Source: Cervus elaphus (lineage: Eukaryota; Chordata; Mammalia; Artiodactyla; Cervidae). From it: a DNA stretch of 64,000 nt. Position numbers and translations under genes: made by a program. The stretch covers positions 24,021,314-24,085,313 of the forward strand of contig NC_057824.1 of NCBI RefSeq assembly GCF_910594005.1, written 5' to 3'. Positions 46,301 to 54,711 of the stretch are shown here, one piece after another. Position 1 is the stretch's first letter. The number at the start of each line of letters is the position of its first letter. The notes under the pieces were generated by a model. That model saw nothing but the letters and a program-made list of their open reading frames with translations. It had not been told where the DNA came from and did not search any database.

Positions 46301-47811
46301 GAGTGACCTTCAAGGTACAGTTCCACAGGGAGAAAGCAACAGGAGGAATGTGTGTATGCTCCCAAGCTTTTTTTTTTTTCCAAGCTTTTTTTAAAAAAAT
46401 ACTTGAGTGTGTATATGCATATGTCACACTTACATGCATATATTATTTCTAGAAAGGCAGCTGACACCCCAGTAGCTTCCCTTGAACTCAATTCCTCATG
46501 GTGTAACCTTCTGTCCTCCCTTCCTTTCACTCTGAGCCTTCATTATCTTACTGGAGAATGAATCGATCTTTTTTAAATGCAGGTTCCCGGGCCCACCCAG
46601 GAGCTGCTAAATCTGTTCTTTATGGGGCCCTGGAACCTGCATTTGCCACACTTCACCCAGAGGGTTCTCAGGCACACACACACACACTAAACAGCATTGC
46701 CCAGGCACAGGTCAGAGCCAAGAGGCAACACCAGCCAGACCCGCTGCTGGGTGAAGGGGAGGCAGGCGAGGTCCCAGAGACCCCGACGTCGTGTCTCAGC
46801 TTTGATCTTCATTATGAGGGAGGTGGGCCTGAGATCTTCCATGTCACAGGCACAGAAGGAGCCCCAAGTTCAGGTCACCACTGTGTTTTCTTCGTGGGTT
46901 TTAATTTCCCTTGCTTTGTTTCTTTAAGGTAAGAGCTGTGACAAAGGACAGTCTTTTTTGGTGGAAGCACCAGATTCACCAGCCACTGTCGCCTACAGAA
47001 GTATAATTCAGAGTAAGTGCTTAAGGGGACCTGTGAATCCAGAGGGCCACGGGGCCAGGAAGTGACGCACGTGAGCAGAGTGGGCTTGGGCGTGAGAAGA
47101 TCCTATTTGGTGTTGTGAATGGCCATGCAGCCTCCACGGGGACACGGGGGTGGTGGGGTCTGGGATGACCCCCTCAGCCCAGGAAGCCAGGAGTCTGGGA
47201 AAATCTTCCAGTCCACCAATGTTGTGAACTAAGTCATAGCTTAAAAACAGAGCGAGGGTGAAGTTTACAGTATAGGAAATAGTAATATTACACCTCAGTA
47301 AAACTGTAAAAAGAATTTAAGAAGGGGGAAAAAAAAAAAAAAGCAAAGCGAGCCAAACCAGACCCAGGTGCAGGCCTGATTCAGTCAACGGGCGGCTGTC
47401 AGAGACCCTGAAGTTGAGGCAGGTGTGTCAGTAGTTAAAGCTCCAGGCTGCTGGCTTGTGGCCGAGCCCTGCTGGCCTGGTGAAATGGTGTCCAGGGTAA
47501 ACAACAACATTTCTGGGATCCTCGATCTGTAGAATGGGCCGACAGGAGGCCTCCAGCCGTGGTTGTAGCCACTGATGGGCGGCCAGCAGTAACTGGACTC
47601 ACTTGCAGAGATTCAGGGCATCAGCTGAGACGGGACTCTGGGGTGAATTAAGCCACCCGGGGACTCCGCCCCATTTAGACGCGGCCTTGCCAGCCTAGGG
47701 CAGGGCCACCGAGAGCCACCAGTGCTTCTGCGCCTGCTGTCCTGTTTTCCAGGAATCCAGGAGTTCTGTAGTCAGCGTCTGCCAGAAGGAGAGAACCTCG
47801 TCGGCTCCTGA
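31293..47811 (+). CDS. NUBP1: Cytosolic Fe-S cluster assembly factor NUBP1 (complete, 11 coding exons)
   Basis: Eleven exons with GT/AG junctions join to 963 bases: 320 codons plus TGA, the usual NUBP1 length. Residues 8, 22, 25 and 31 are the four N-terminal cysteines (CX13CX2CX5C) that bind a [4Fe-4S] cluster. The P-loop GKGGVGKST is at 62-70, DIDICGPS at 91-98, DTPPGTSDEH at 171-180, and the CPKC pair that bridges subunits at 235 and 238. The family (Mrp/NBP35 P-loop ATPases) forms a NUBP1-NUBP2 scaffold that assembles Fe-S clusters in the cytosol for transfer to cytosolic and nuclear proteins; NUBP1 is also linked to centrosome control (established knowledge). No frameshift, stop or lost key residue is seen. 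The ATG at 31293 is the only start giving MEEVPHDCPG. The gene is head to head with TEKT5 and convergent with TVP23A. Confidence 0.98.
31385..31489 (+). CDS. NUBP1: NUBP1 coding exon 2
   Basis: 105 bases after CGCGCAG; encodes all four N-terminal cluster cysteines (DCPGADSAQ.., SCQGCPNQRLC) and ends CCGG|GTGAGG. Intron 1 is only 73 bases. Confidence 0.96.
31850..32110 (+). repeat. MIR-like SINE in NUBP1 intron 2
   Basis: 'ttgaatcctagctctgccag' and 'ttaacctctctgaccctccg' are MIR core and tail text. Confidence 0.6.
32225..32420 (-). repeat. hAT-type DNA transposon remnant in NUBP1 intron 2
   Basis: 'gacatttagcagcattcctg', 'caaccaaaaatatcccaaga' and 'aggttgggaatcactgctg' fit the antisense of a common non-autonomous hAT element. 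Confidence 0.6.
32685..33035 (+). mobile_element. L1 3' end in NUBP1 intron 2
   Basis: 'gagaaagacaaatatcatat' to 'cattgtaaatcaactctact', ending about 55 bases before exon 3. Same segment as 8940-9550, 52960-53430 and 54600-54690. Confidence 0.85.
33090..33223 (+). CDS. NUBP1: NUBP1 coding exon 3 (P-loop)
   Basis: 134 bases after TTTGCAG; encodes IEEIKEKMKTVKHKI, the P-loop GKGGVGKST and AHGLAEDENTQ; donor CAG|GTGGGA. Confidence 0.97.
33500..33710 (+). repeat. hAT-type remnant in NUBP1 intron 3
   Basis: Ends 'aaaacgcttgccgacccctg', the end of the same repeat seen at 34735, 42955 and 60635. Confidence 0.55.
34735..35040 (-). repeat. hAT-type remnant in NUBP1 intron 3, opposite orientation
   Basis: 'gggtcagcagactctttata', 'ttttaggttttgtaggttat' and 'tgcagcttgccagcccctg' delimit the element. 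Confidence 0.6.
35836..36050 (+). repeat. MIR SINE in NUBP1 intron 3
   Basis: 'ctttggagtcggtctgccca', 'ctcatctctaaaatgggact' and 'gcataggaagtgttcaatca' are a clear MIR. Confidence 0.75.
36979..37110. repeat. 73-bp tandem duplication with (CA)n ends
   Basis: GAACCACAGTTTCTTCTT recurs at 36979 and 37052, period 73; each copy ends TTATAATGATCACACACACA. The first copy lies in the tail of an MIR, and a third (CA)n run follows at 37112-37122. Confidence 0.9.
37488..37556 (+). CDS. NUBP1: NUBP1 coding exon 4
   Basis: 69 bases, VALLDIDICGPS through LEGEQ, donor CAG|GTAAGA, phase 0 both sides. Confidence 0.96.
37557..39232. other. NUBP1 intron 4, first part, no element except an L1 tail
   Basis: 38880-39090 resembles an old L1 3' end ('gggggttgggggtgacactt', 'aagtgtacactttaactggg'). 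The remainder is GC-rich (37.9-38.6 kb) with no exon recognised. Confidence 0.5.
39233..39438 (-). mobile_element. Bov-tA SINE in NUBP1 intron 4
   Basis: Diverged antisense copy, 'tgttgttgcttacttgctaa' to 'gagccaccagggaagccc'. Confidence 0.85.
39808..40036 (+). mobile_element. Bov-tA SINE in NUBP1 intron 4
   Basis: 'ggcttcccaggtggcgctag' to 'gcctgaagcgactgagcacg'. It ends about 170 bases before microexon 5. Confidence 0.9.
40206..40238 (+). CDS. NUBP1: NUBP1 coding exon 5 (33-bp microexon)
   Basis: Eleven codons, VHQSGSGWSPV, between CCCATAG and GTGAGT. Small but required: the human protein has the same segment and phase 0 is kept on both sides. Confidence 0.93.
40541..40700 (-). mobile_element. 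BovB 3' end in NUBP1 intron 5
   Basis: Antisense, 'gtttggtcactccgtcatgt' to 'accatctcatcttctgttgc'. Just before it, 40460-40530 is part of the hAT-type repeat. Confidence 0.8.
40988..41078 (+). CDS. NUBP1: NUBP1 coding exon 6
   Basis: 91 bases, FLEDNLGVMSVGF through WRGPKKN, ending AACG|GTTTGT. The donor is weak; only GT at the start of the intron fits well. Confidence 0.94.
41683..41837 (+). CDS. NUBP1: NUBP1 coding exon 7
   Basis: 155 bases after CCCGCAG; MIKQFLRDVDWGEVDYL, DTPPGTSDEH, and AHIDGAVVITTPQ; donor CAG|GTGAGC. Very GC-rich third positions. Confidence 0.97.
42955..43100 (-). repeat. hAT-type remnant in NUBP1 intron 7
   Basis: 'aggtcggcagactttttctg' then 'gtaagggccagag', same family and orientation as 34735-35040. 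Confidence 0.55.
43208..43300 (-). mobile_element. Bov-tA SINE with internal deletion
   Basis: Tail ('ttgttgttcagtcgctaaat') and head ('gagccgccagggaaaccct') are joined with about 110 bases missing between; 125 bases before exon 8. Confidence 0.8.
43426..43536 (+). CDS. NUBP1: NUBP1 coding exon 8 (CPxC)
   Basis: 111 bases after TTCACAG; EVSLQDVRKEVSFCHK through VVENMSGFICPKCQ; donor CAG|GTGAGG. Confidence 0.97.
43811..43913 (+). CDS. NUBP1: NUBP1 coding exon 9
   Basis: 103 bases after CTTTCAG; KESQIFPPTTGGAEAMCQDL through VPLDPRI plus one base; donor ATAG|GTGGGT. Confidence 0.96.
43914..46560. other. NUBP1 intron 9, GC-rich, no exon
   Basis: Long chance open frames on both strands (up to 229 codons) reflect a low stop-codon rate in GC-rich DNA. 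None has a recognisable domain. Poly-T at 46369-46379. Confidence 0.55.
46561..46660. repeat. MER5-like palindromic hAT remnant
   Basis: Perfect 13-base inverted repeat AAATGCAGGTTCC (46575-46587) and GGAACCTGCATTT (46632-46644), extended inward by GGGCCC pairs, spaced 44 bases. Confidence 0.65.
46929..47012 (+). CDS. NUBP1: NUBP1 coding exon 10
   Basis: 84 bases after CTTTAAG; GKSCDKGQSFLVEAPDSPAT then VAYRSIIQ plus one base; donor CAGA|GTAAGT. Confidence 0.96.
47013..47752. other. NUBP1 intron 10, no element beyond an A-rich end
   Basis: Poly-A at 47328-47342 closes a short L1-like tail. Otherwise unique. Confidence 0.5.
47753..47811 (+). CDS. NUBP1: NUBP1 coding exon 11 and stop
   Basis: 59 bases after TTTCCAG; RIQEFCSQRLPEGENLVGS and TGA at 47809-47811. 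Confidence 0.96.
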
Positions 47812-48040
47812 GACAGGAGGCCGTGAAGAACGGCAGCAGCACGAGCCGTCCGTCACGCCTGGCCAGCGTGGGGACAGAGCGGGTCACAGGCAGAGAGGGA
47901 CCAGCCCCGGGCATGGCGTGAAGTCACTTTTTCAGAGACACTTTAATCATCTAGCATTTGTACACTTTCCTTTAGAACGTACGTAAAGGGCGTTCTTTAC
48001 AGATGTGCCATTTGAAAAATAAAAACAGCTCCTCAAACCT
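47812..48040 (+). terminator. NUBP1: NUBP1 3' UTR and poly-A signal
   Basis: A short 3' UTR. Canonical AATAAA at 48018-48023; cleavage is expected about 15-25 bases later. The T-rich/G-rich downstream element is weak. Confidence 0.75.
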
Positions 48041-48220
48041 CTGCCCCGAAGCCTGCTTCTCGTGAAAACCCAGCAGCTCGTGGATCATGAAATTCTCTTC
48101 TCTGTCGGAAGCTGTCCTACAGAACCTCTCACTTGTGCCCTTGCCGCCTTGGAAAATAAGCCTGAAAAAGAGCCAGAGGGACAGAGGGAGGGACTTGTGG
48201 CTTCGCTGCAGCCTCGTTCT

Positions 48221-48412
48221 TGTGGTTTAGTCACTAAGTCATGTCCGAGTCTTTGCGACCCCATAGACTGTAGCCCGCCAGGCTCCTCTGTCCATGGGAT
48301 TCTCCAGGCAAGAATACTGGAGTGGGTTGCCATTTCCTGTTCCAGGGAATCTTCCCAACCCAGGGGTCAAACCCGAGTCTCCTGCATTGGCTGGTGGATT
48401 CTTTACCACTGA
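48221..48412 (-). mobile_element. Bov-tA SINE between NUBP1 and TVP23A
   Basis: Antisense, 'gtggtttagtcactaagtca' to 'ttctttaccactgag'. Confidence 0.88.
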
Positions 48413-48609
48413 GAGCATAGTGCAAACACTGTTCTCCGATGGAGGAAAAATTCAAATAGCGACAGAGCCTCCCACTGGGGCTTGGGCCAAAGTCAGTGCA
48501 CAGGATGCAGCCAGGCATAGTCAGAAACCTGCGAATCACCCACATGAACAGAATTGGGGGTCAGTGCAGACGCTCCATACAGGAATTATGTGTTTACTGT
48601 ATCTGGCGG

Positions 48610-48822
48610 TGGGCTTCCCCTGGTGGCTCAGCCGGTAAAGAACCGCCTGCAATGCAGGAGACCCAGGTTTGAGCCCTGGGTCGGGAAGATCCCTGGAGGA
48701 GGGCATGGCAACCCACTCCAGTATTCTTGCCTGGAGAATCCCATGGACAGAGGAGCCTGGCGGGCTGCAGTCCATGGGGTCACAAAGAGTCGAACACAAG
48801 TGACTAAGCACAGCACACACAT
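48610..48822 (+). mobile_element. Bov-tA SINE between NUBP1 and TVP23A
   Basis: Sense, 'gggcttcccctggtggctca' to 'gactaagcacagcacacac'. Opposed to the copy 200 bases to its left, so a read-through transcript could form a SINE hairpin. Confidence 0.9.
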
Positions 48823-49334
48823 CTGGCAATTTTCAGTGCCAGACACGACAATTTACAGGGTTTTTAAAGTTGCATGAAAGGAGAGATGCAAAGTGTAAGA
48901 GAGCCTTATTGCCATGAGATGCTCACTGTGTTTGAAAGACTCACAGGAACTGAGAGCAGCTTAGGGAAGGGGAAATTCCCGTTTCCCCTCTGATTCCCAG
49001 CATGGAAGTGGAAGGGGCACACGTCCCCCTGTTCTTTTCCACGCCTCTCGTCACCTGCCCCCCTCGCCTGCCCAGGGTCAAATCTGTACCTGTTCAAGGT
49101 AAGGAAAGTGGAACCCGTCTAAAGGGCCGTGAGGCCACACACAGCCCAGGAAGGCCCAGCACACAGGTTGGTCCCCCCCCAATCCCCGCCCCCACCCGCT
49201 GTGCACACAGGCCGCTCGAGCCCCCTGGGGTGCCCACCCAGATCACAAGCCCAGCTGAGCCCAGGGGAGCCATGCTTCCATGAGAACCCCTAGCCCTGCA
49301 CCATCCAGGCCACCATCTCGACCCCACCGCTTAC

Positions 49335-49394
49335 CTAATGCTTGTGAATCTCCAGCCCCTCGAGGCCAGGCTTCTGAAAGTCGCTAGGACAGGC
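49335..49394 (-). CDS. TVP23A: TVP23A last coding exon and stop
   Basis: 60 bases after CTCTTGCAG; ACPSDFQKPGLEGLEIHKH and TAG at 49335-49337. The stop is followed at once by GTAAGC, a good donor sequence. Confidence 0.93.
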   Translation of the reverse strand, partial: ACPSDFQKPGLEGLEIHKH

Positions 49395-52300
49395 CTGCAA
49401 GAGGAAGAGACAGCCCTGGTTTTCTGTCCCACATGTACGTGGCCTGACTGCCGAATCAAGGCCAGAGCAAGTCCACGGTGAACCGAAAGCCTGCATGGCT
49501 GCTTGCTCAAGGTCTTGGCTTAAAGCTTAAGTGCACTATTCACACTTAAGATAGCTCAAACCATTTCAGGAAGAGCCTGGTCACATTTAGAAGATCTGTT
49601 GTTGCTTCTAGAACTCAGGATAGGTTTAAAAAAATTGTTACAGCTCTTAATTCTATTGTTGTGGTGGTAGTTTAGTCGCTAAGTCATGTTCGACTCTTTG
49701 CAACCCCATGGACTGTAGCCCACTAGGCTCCTCTGTCCGTGGGATTTCCCAGGCAAGAATACTGGATTGGGTTGCCATTCCCTTCTCCAGAGGAGCTTCC
49801 CAACCCAGGGATCGAACCCAGGTCTCCTCCATTGCAGGCAAACTCTTCACTGTCTGAGCCACCAAGGAAGCCCTCCATAGTTTAAAGAAATCACTCAAAA
49901 CCAACAATGGCAATCACAAAAGGACAAGCGCTGTGTGATTCCACTTACGTGAGGTCCCTAGATTAGTCAGATTCATGTGGGTAGAAAGTAAGTGGTTGCC
50001 TGGAGTTTACTGGGGTTGGGGAGGGTGGAGAATGAGTTAAATGTTTAGTGGGTACAGAGTTTGCTTGGGTGAAAGAGTTGTGGTGGCATGATGATGTGGG
50101 TATACTGAACTGTACACTTAAAAATGGCTAAAAGGGTAAATTTTGTTGTGCGTATTTTAACCACGAACACAAAACCCCAGCTAACACTGGCAGCCTGGCT
50201 GATACAGAAAAATATCATAAACTGCCACTGCCAGCAGGCCTCCTGGACTTTCAAGTGTCTGAGGATCAGGGGTCCAGGAGTCAGACTTGAGTAACTCACC
50301 GTCTGGAACACCGTCTGGGACAGAAAACTGGCTGTGACTTTGCTGATGTCGCTCTCGCCTCCCATCTTACACAGGACGTAGCCATACAGGTTGGCGGCTT
50401 GGAGAGAGATCCCAGCTATCACCAGGGCCTGCATTCAAACGAAGGAGAGATCATTCTGAGAGCAGAGATTGAAACGGTCCTCCCAAACCAAGCAGGAGTG
50501 GCTCTGGCCCACACCCACCAGTGTTAGCCAGCCTTTATGGAGAGCTTCCCTGGTGGTTCAGATGGTAAAGACTCTGCCTGAAATGCGGGAGACCTGGGTT
50601 TGATCCTGGGGTCAGGAAGATCCCCTGGAGAAGGGAATGGCAACCCACTCCAATATTCTTGCCTGGAGAATCCCATGGGCAGAGGAGCCCAGTGGGCTAC
50701 AGTCCATGGGGTTGCAAAGAGTCAGACATGACTGAGCGACTAACATAATCATAATAATACAGATACTCAAGGACACCTATTAAACACCAGAAACCGGAGA
50801 GGCTGGGGCCACTATCGTCCCACTTTACAGGGAGGACATGGAAGTCCAGGGAAGCTCAAGTTGCCTGAAGTCCCAGAGCTGAGACTGAGCGAGGACCCAG
50901 ACTCCAGAGCCCACACTCAGTTACGCTGTGGCTTATACCGTCTATGGATATTTTGTCTCCTTGTGGAATGAGCTAGGTCATGGCAAAGCAGTGTTGTAAC
51001 TCAGAAATAAAACTCCAGAATCCTGAGGCTGGCTTATTCCTACTGAGGCAAGTTTCCTACCTATCCAAGCTAGGATGTCATCCACTTTTTCTAGAAATAC
51101 CTCTCAGCAGCATTATTCATATGGACCAGAAGGTGGAAACCACCAAATGTCCATCAGTGGGTGAACAGATAAACAAAACGTGGTCCGTCCAGATTAGGGA
51201 ACAGTATTCAGTCACAAAAAGGAAAGCGGTACTGATACCTGCTACAACTGGGATAAATCCTGAAAACATTGTTAAGTCAAAGAACCGAGTCACACAAGAC
51301 CATGTATTGTATGATTCTTTTATAGAAAATGTCCAGAGAGCCAAATCTACAGAAACATAAATTCGTGAGTGGCAGGGGGCTGGGATGGAGGGGGGCGGGA
51401 AACAGGGGCGGTGTGGGGTTTCCCTGGTAACTCAGCTGGTAAAGAATCTGCCTGCAATGCAGGAGACCCTGGTTCGATTCCTGGGTTGGGAAGATCCTCT
51501 GGAGAAGGGAACGGCTACCCACTCCAGTATTCTTGCCTGGAGAATTCCATGGACAGAGGAGCCTGGCAGGCTATAGTCCATGGGATCATGAAGAGTTGGT
51601 CATGACTGAGCGACTAACACTTTCACAAACAGGGGCTAGGGGAACAGAGGCATGGGGAGGGTCATAGCTAAAGGGCTCAGGATCTCCTGGGGTGATAAAA
51701 ATTTCCTAAAACTGACTGTGGTGCTGGCTGCACAACCCTGAAAACAGACTTGCTGTTGTTCAGTTGCTCAGTCGTGTCCAACTCTTTGTGACCCCACTAT
51801 ACAGCCCGTGGGGTTGCAAAGAATCGGACACAACAGAGTGATTATCGCTTTTTTGCTGACTGTAGCCCTAGAGGCTTCTCTGTCCATGGGATTTCCCAGG
51901 CAAGAATACTGGAGTGGGTTGCCCTTTCCTTCTCCAGGGGAGCTTCCTGACCCAAGGATCGAACCTGTCTCCTGCTTGGCAGGTGAATTCTTTACCACTG
52001 AGCCACCTGGGAAGCTCCTGAATCATACACACAAAATGGGTGCACTGCCTGGTATGTGAATTCTTTCTTAATATAGCTGTTTCAATCCATCAATCGCTCA
52101 ATCAAGAACAAAAACCCACTTCTTCAACCACCGGTTCTGTACCAACATCCGAGCGAGTGTTGCCTTACCAGCCACTTGAGCTTCAAGGAAAATAAGGAGC
52201 TAAAAAAGAACACGATCCAAATCATGGGACAGACGATGAGGCCGAGCCAGAAGACCCGCGCTTCCGCCTCCGTGGCAGCCACCGTGTCTGGAGAGACCTG

Positions 52301-53939
52301 CAGCAAGAAAGAGATTCGGATGTACAACTCGCAGAAATGGTCCCAAAGGAGCGTGCTCTGATTTTCGTTAATATCACATGTGCTTCTGCCAGTGGGGGCT
52401 CTGAACGGGCACCAGCCGCCATGGGCCTTGTGTCCGGGAGGGATCAGATCATGCAGAGCTCAGAAGGAACCCACAGGGGCTTTCCACGGCCGTTTCCTCG
52501 GCTCTAGCTTGACAAATACTGGAAGATAACCTTTCTGGCTTCAAAAATCCAGTGGCTTTTCCCATCTTCATCAATCTGGTTCCACCAGCGAAGGCCCACC
52601 ATGAGTCGTCCAGTTACATTCTGAGAAAAGTGGACAGGATGCTCATAAGCAGATCACAGGTCAAGAAAGAGGCCTCATCTTTTCCTGGATGAATAAAAGT
52701 GACCCGTTCATGTCGAACCTGAGGAGAGGGGGACTGAAGAATGGGGCTTTCTCGAAATCAGTTTTGAGGTCTGTAATTCTTAACTAAGCTTACCTTAAAA
52801 GGCAGCCTACCTGTCCATCGACACAGGATGGGTAAGGAAGATGTGCTACATGTATAAAATGGCGTATTACTCAGCCATGAAAAGGAATGAAATAATGCCA
52901 TGGCAGCAACATGGATGGGCCTAGAGATTCTCGCAGTGAGTGAAGTAAGTCAGACAGAGGACAGATACGATGTGACTTATATGTGGAATCTAAAAAATGA
53001 TGCAAATGAACTTATTGACAAAACAGAATTAGAGTTATAGATAAGAAAATAATCTTATGGTTACTGGGAGGGCAAAGTGGGGGAGTGATAAATTAGGAGA
53101 TTGGGATTGACGTATACATACTACTATATGTAAAATACATATATTTTATCCCTTCTCCAGCAGATTTTCCTGACTTAGGAATGGAACCAGGGTCTCCTGC
53201 ATAGTAGGCATATTCTTTACCAACTGAGCTATCAGAGGAACCCATATATAAAACAGATAACTAATAAGTACCTACAGTGTAGCTCAGGGAACTTTACTCA
53301 ATACTCTGACATGACCTACATGGGAAAAGAATCTAACAAGAGCAGATGTATGTATAACTAATTCACTTTGCTGTATGCTGGAAACTGACACTACATTGTA
53401 AATTAACTATATCCAATAAAAACTTTTTAAAATTAAGTTCCATTCACAAAAAAAGAGACTCCCCAGACATACATACACACATATATATCATATATACATA
53501 TATGTATTCCTATTTATAGAATTTTAAAATACATTATTTATAATATGATATATGAAATTTACAAAAAATCCAAAACCCTATGGAGTTGTCTCCCTCACAT
53601 AGTACGTGTCTGCAGGCATGACAGTGGCCACCCAGAAGCCATTTATTCAACTATGCGATGTACTTTTTTCCTCTGATTTTAAGTGATGTTGGCTTAGTAT
53701 TCTTAAGTCCGCATAAGGGTCAGTGAGTGGCTAGAAACGCAGCCCCGTGTTTCGGGAGAGAGGGAGTCACAGGTTGCGGGGAGCCGGGGCTTACCTTCAC
53801 AGACCAGAAGTCAAAGGACAGGAGGAGAAGCACGGTGACGAAACAGCCCACGAAGCTCTTGCTGAACCAGTCACAGCCCACGTAGGTGATGATGGCACTC
53901 ACGCGAAAAAACAGGTGGAAAAATGTGGCCACTGGGTGC
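49335..53939 (-). CDS. TVP23A: Golgi apparatus membrane protein TVP23 homolog A (3' five coding exons; N-terminal exon outside window)
   Basis: Five minus-strand exons join in frame to one base plus 183 codons and TAG. The product reads HPVATFFHLFFRVSAIITYV, CDWFSKSFVGCFVTVLLLL, DFWSVKNVTGRLMVGLRWWN, EAEARVFWLGLIVCPMIW, and ends GLEIHKH. This is the TVP23 (DUF846) family: a four-helix membrane protein of the late Golgi, in yeast linked to Yip proteins and vesicle traffic (established knowledge; the animal role is poorly known). Hydrophobic segments are visible in each of the exons at 53795, 52169 (two-helix region) and 50300. The human protein is about 213 residues, so about 30 N-terminal residues are missing. 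The first exon in the window opens with the last base of a split codon, so at least one coding exon lies beyond position 64000. No break seen. Confidence 0.96.
49660..49875 (-). mobile_element. Bov-tA SINE in TVP23A
   Basis: Sense to the gene: 'gtggtagtttagtcgctaag' to 'gagccaccaaggaagccc' on the plus strand. Confidence 0.9.
49915..50165 (+). mobile_element. Old L1 3' end in TVP23A
   Basis: 'gtgtgattccacttacgtga', 'gtggttgcctggagtttact' and 'actgtacacttaaaaatgg'. Confidence 0.65.
50300..50428 (-). CDS. TVP23A: TVP23A exon, fourth in window
   Basis: 129 bases after GAATGCAG; ALVIAGISLQAANLYGYVLC to FLSQTVFQT; donor ACG|GTGAGT. Confidence 0.95.
50549..50742 (+). mobile_element. Bov-tA SINE in TVP23A
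   Basis: 'agcttccctggtggttcaga' to 'gacatgactgagcgactaac'. Confidence 0.9.
51418..51625 (+). mobile_element. Bov-tA SINE nested in L1
   Basis: 'gtttccctggtaactcagct' to 'catgactgagcgactaacac'. Confidence 0.9.
51752..52018 (-). mobile_element. Rearranged Bov-tA SINE nested in L1
   Basis: Antisense unit with an inserted sense piece ('gtggggttgcaaagaatcgg', 51808-51840) of the same family in its tail, so opposite-strand parts of a SINE are joined. Confidence 0.75.
52169..52297 (-). CDS. TVP23A: TVP23A exon, third in window
   Basis: 129 bases after TTGCTGCAG; VSPDTVAATEAEARVFW to SLFSLKLKWL; donor CTG|GTAAGG. Confidence 0.95.
52531..52620 (-). CDS. TVP23A: TVP23A exon, second in window
   Basis: 90 bases after TTTCTCAG; NVTGRLMVGLRWWNQIDEDG to HWIFEARK; donor AAG|GTTATC, weak beyond the GT. 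Confidence 0.94.
52805..53435 (+). mobile_element. L1 3' end with nested SINE fragment
   Basis: 'gcgtattactcagccatgaa' to 'actatatccaataaaaact', interrupted at 53152-53243. Confidence 0.85.
53152..53243 (-). mobile_element. Bov-tA fragment nested in L1
   Basis: 'cccttctccagcagattttc' to 'actgagctatcagaggaacc'. Confidence 0.75.
53795..53939 (-). CDS. TVP23A: TVP23A exon, first in window
   Basis: 145 bases after TTTCCTAG; third base of an Arg codon, then HPVATFFHLFFRVSAIITYV to SFDFWSVK; donor AAG|GTAAGC. Two membrane segments. Confidence 0.95.
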
Positions 53940-54469
53940 CTAGGAAAGAACCCAGAAGCCCGCTCAGACCAGGGCCCCAAGGACAGTGGCCAAACGTGCT
54001 CTGTGGTTTCCACGACCCACATGTTCTCCGCGCGTTTCAACCCAGACTCCACCAGGGCACAGCTCAGAGAAAGCATCACTCGCCTAGAAGACTCGAAACT
54101 GTCCTCATCACACCAACATTTTTCCCACCCTCGAAGAATCCAGTACTTTCCCATAATATGACTCCAAATATCACTTGCCCTCTTTGAAACTGTGTCACCT
54201 TTGAAGTGTATTGTGACACTGATCACCGCCTTCCTACCTAGCAGCAACAATGACCAGTTCCCCAAAGGGAAATGTTGGGTTATTCCGTCAGTAATTGAGC
54301 TGCTTGGTCACATGCAGCCCATGGGTTCAGAAGCCTCACATCAGCGGGGGCCACGTGGGCATGTCCGGGTCCAAACCACTGGTGCTGGTGACGAGCAGCA
54401 TTTTAACCCTGGAGCAAGAAAGCAGGCCATGTGCAAGGGCAAGGGGTGGGGGAGGGATGGACTGAGGGA
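53940..54469. other. TVP23A intron, unique
   Basis: No exon for the missing N-terminus is recognised here or further right to 64000. An open frame of 181 codons on the minus strand at 53720-54265 is real only in its exon part. Confidence 0.6.
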
Positions 54470-54690
54470 TGCATTGGCCAATGCAAAGTATTATATATAG
54501 AGGATGGATCAACAGCATGGTCCTTCTGTATGCAGGGGACTATAGTCAATATCCTGTAATAAACCTAATCAAAAAAAATACCAGAAAGAATGTATATACA
54601 TGTATAACTGAATCACTTTGCTATACAGCAGAAACTAACACAATATTGTAAATCAACTCTACTTCAATAAAATAAATTAAAAAAAAAAAT
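54470..54690 (+). mobile_element. L1 3' end
   Basis: 'gtccttctgtatgcagggga' to 'tcaactctacttcaataaa' and A run. Confidence 0.85.
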
Positions 54691-54711
54691 TGATCCTGCA
54701 AGCCCCATTCA

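Larger units (their letters stand above)
51085..52085 (+). mobile_element. Old L1 3' region broken by two SINEs
   Basis: L1 text 'cattattcatatggaccaga', 'gtgaacagataaacaaaacg', then 'aatttcctaaaactgactgt' and 'ggtatgtgaattctttctta' in order, interrupted at 51418-51625 and 51752-52018. Confidence 0.7.
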
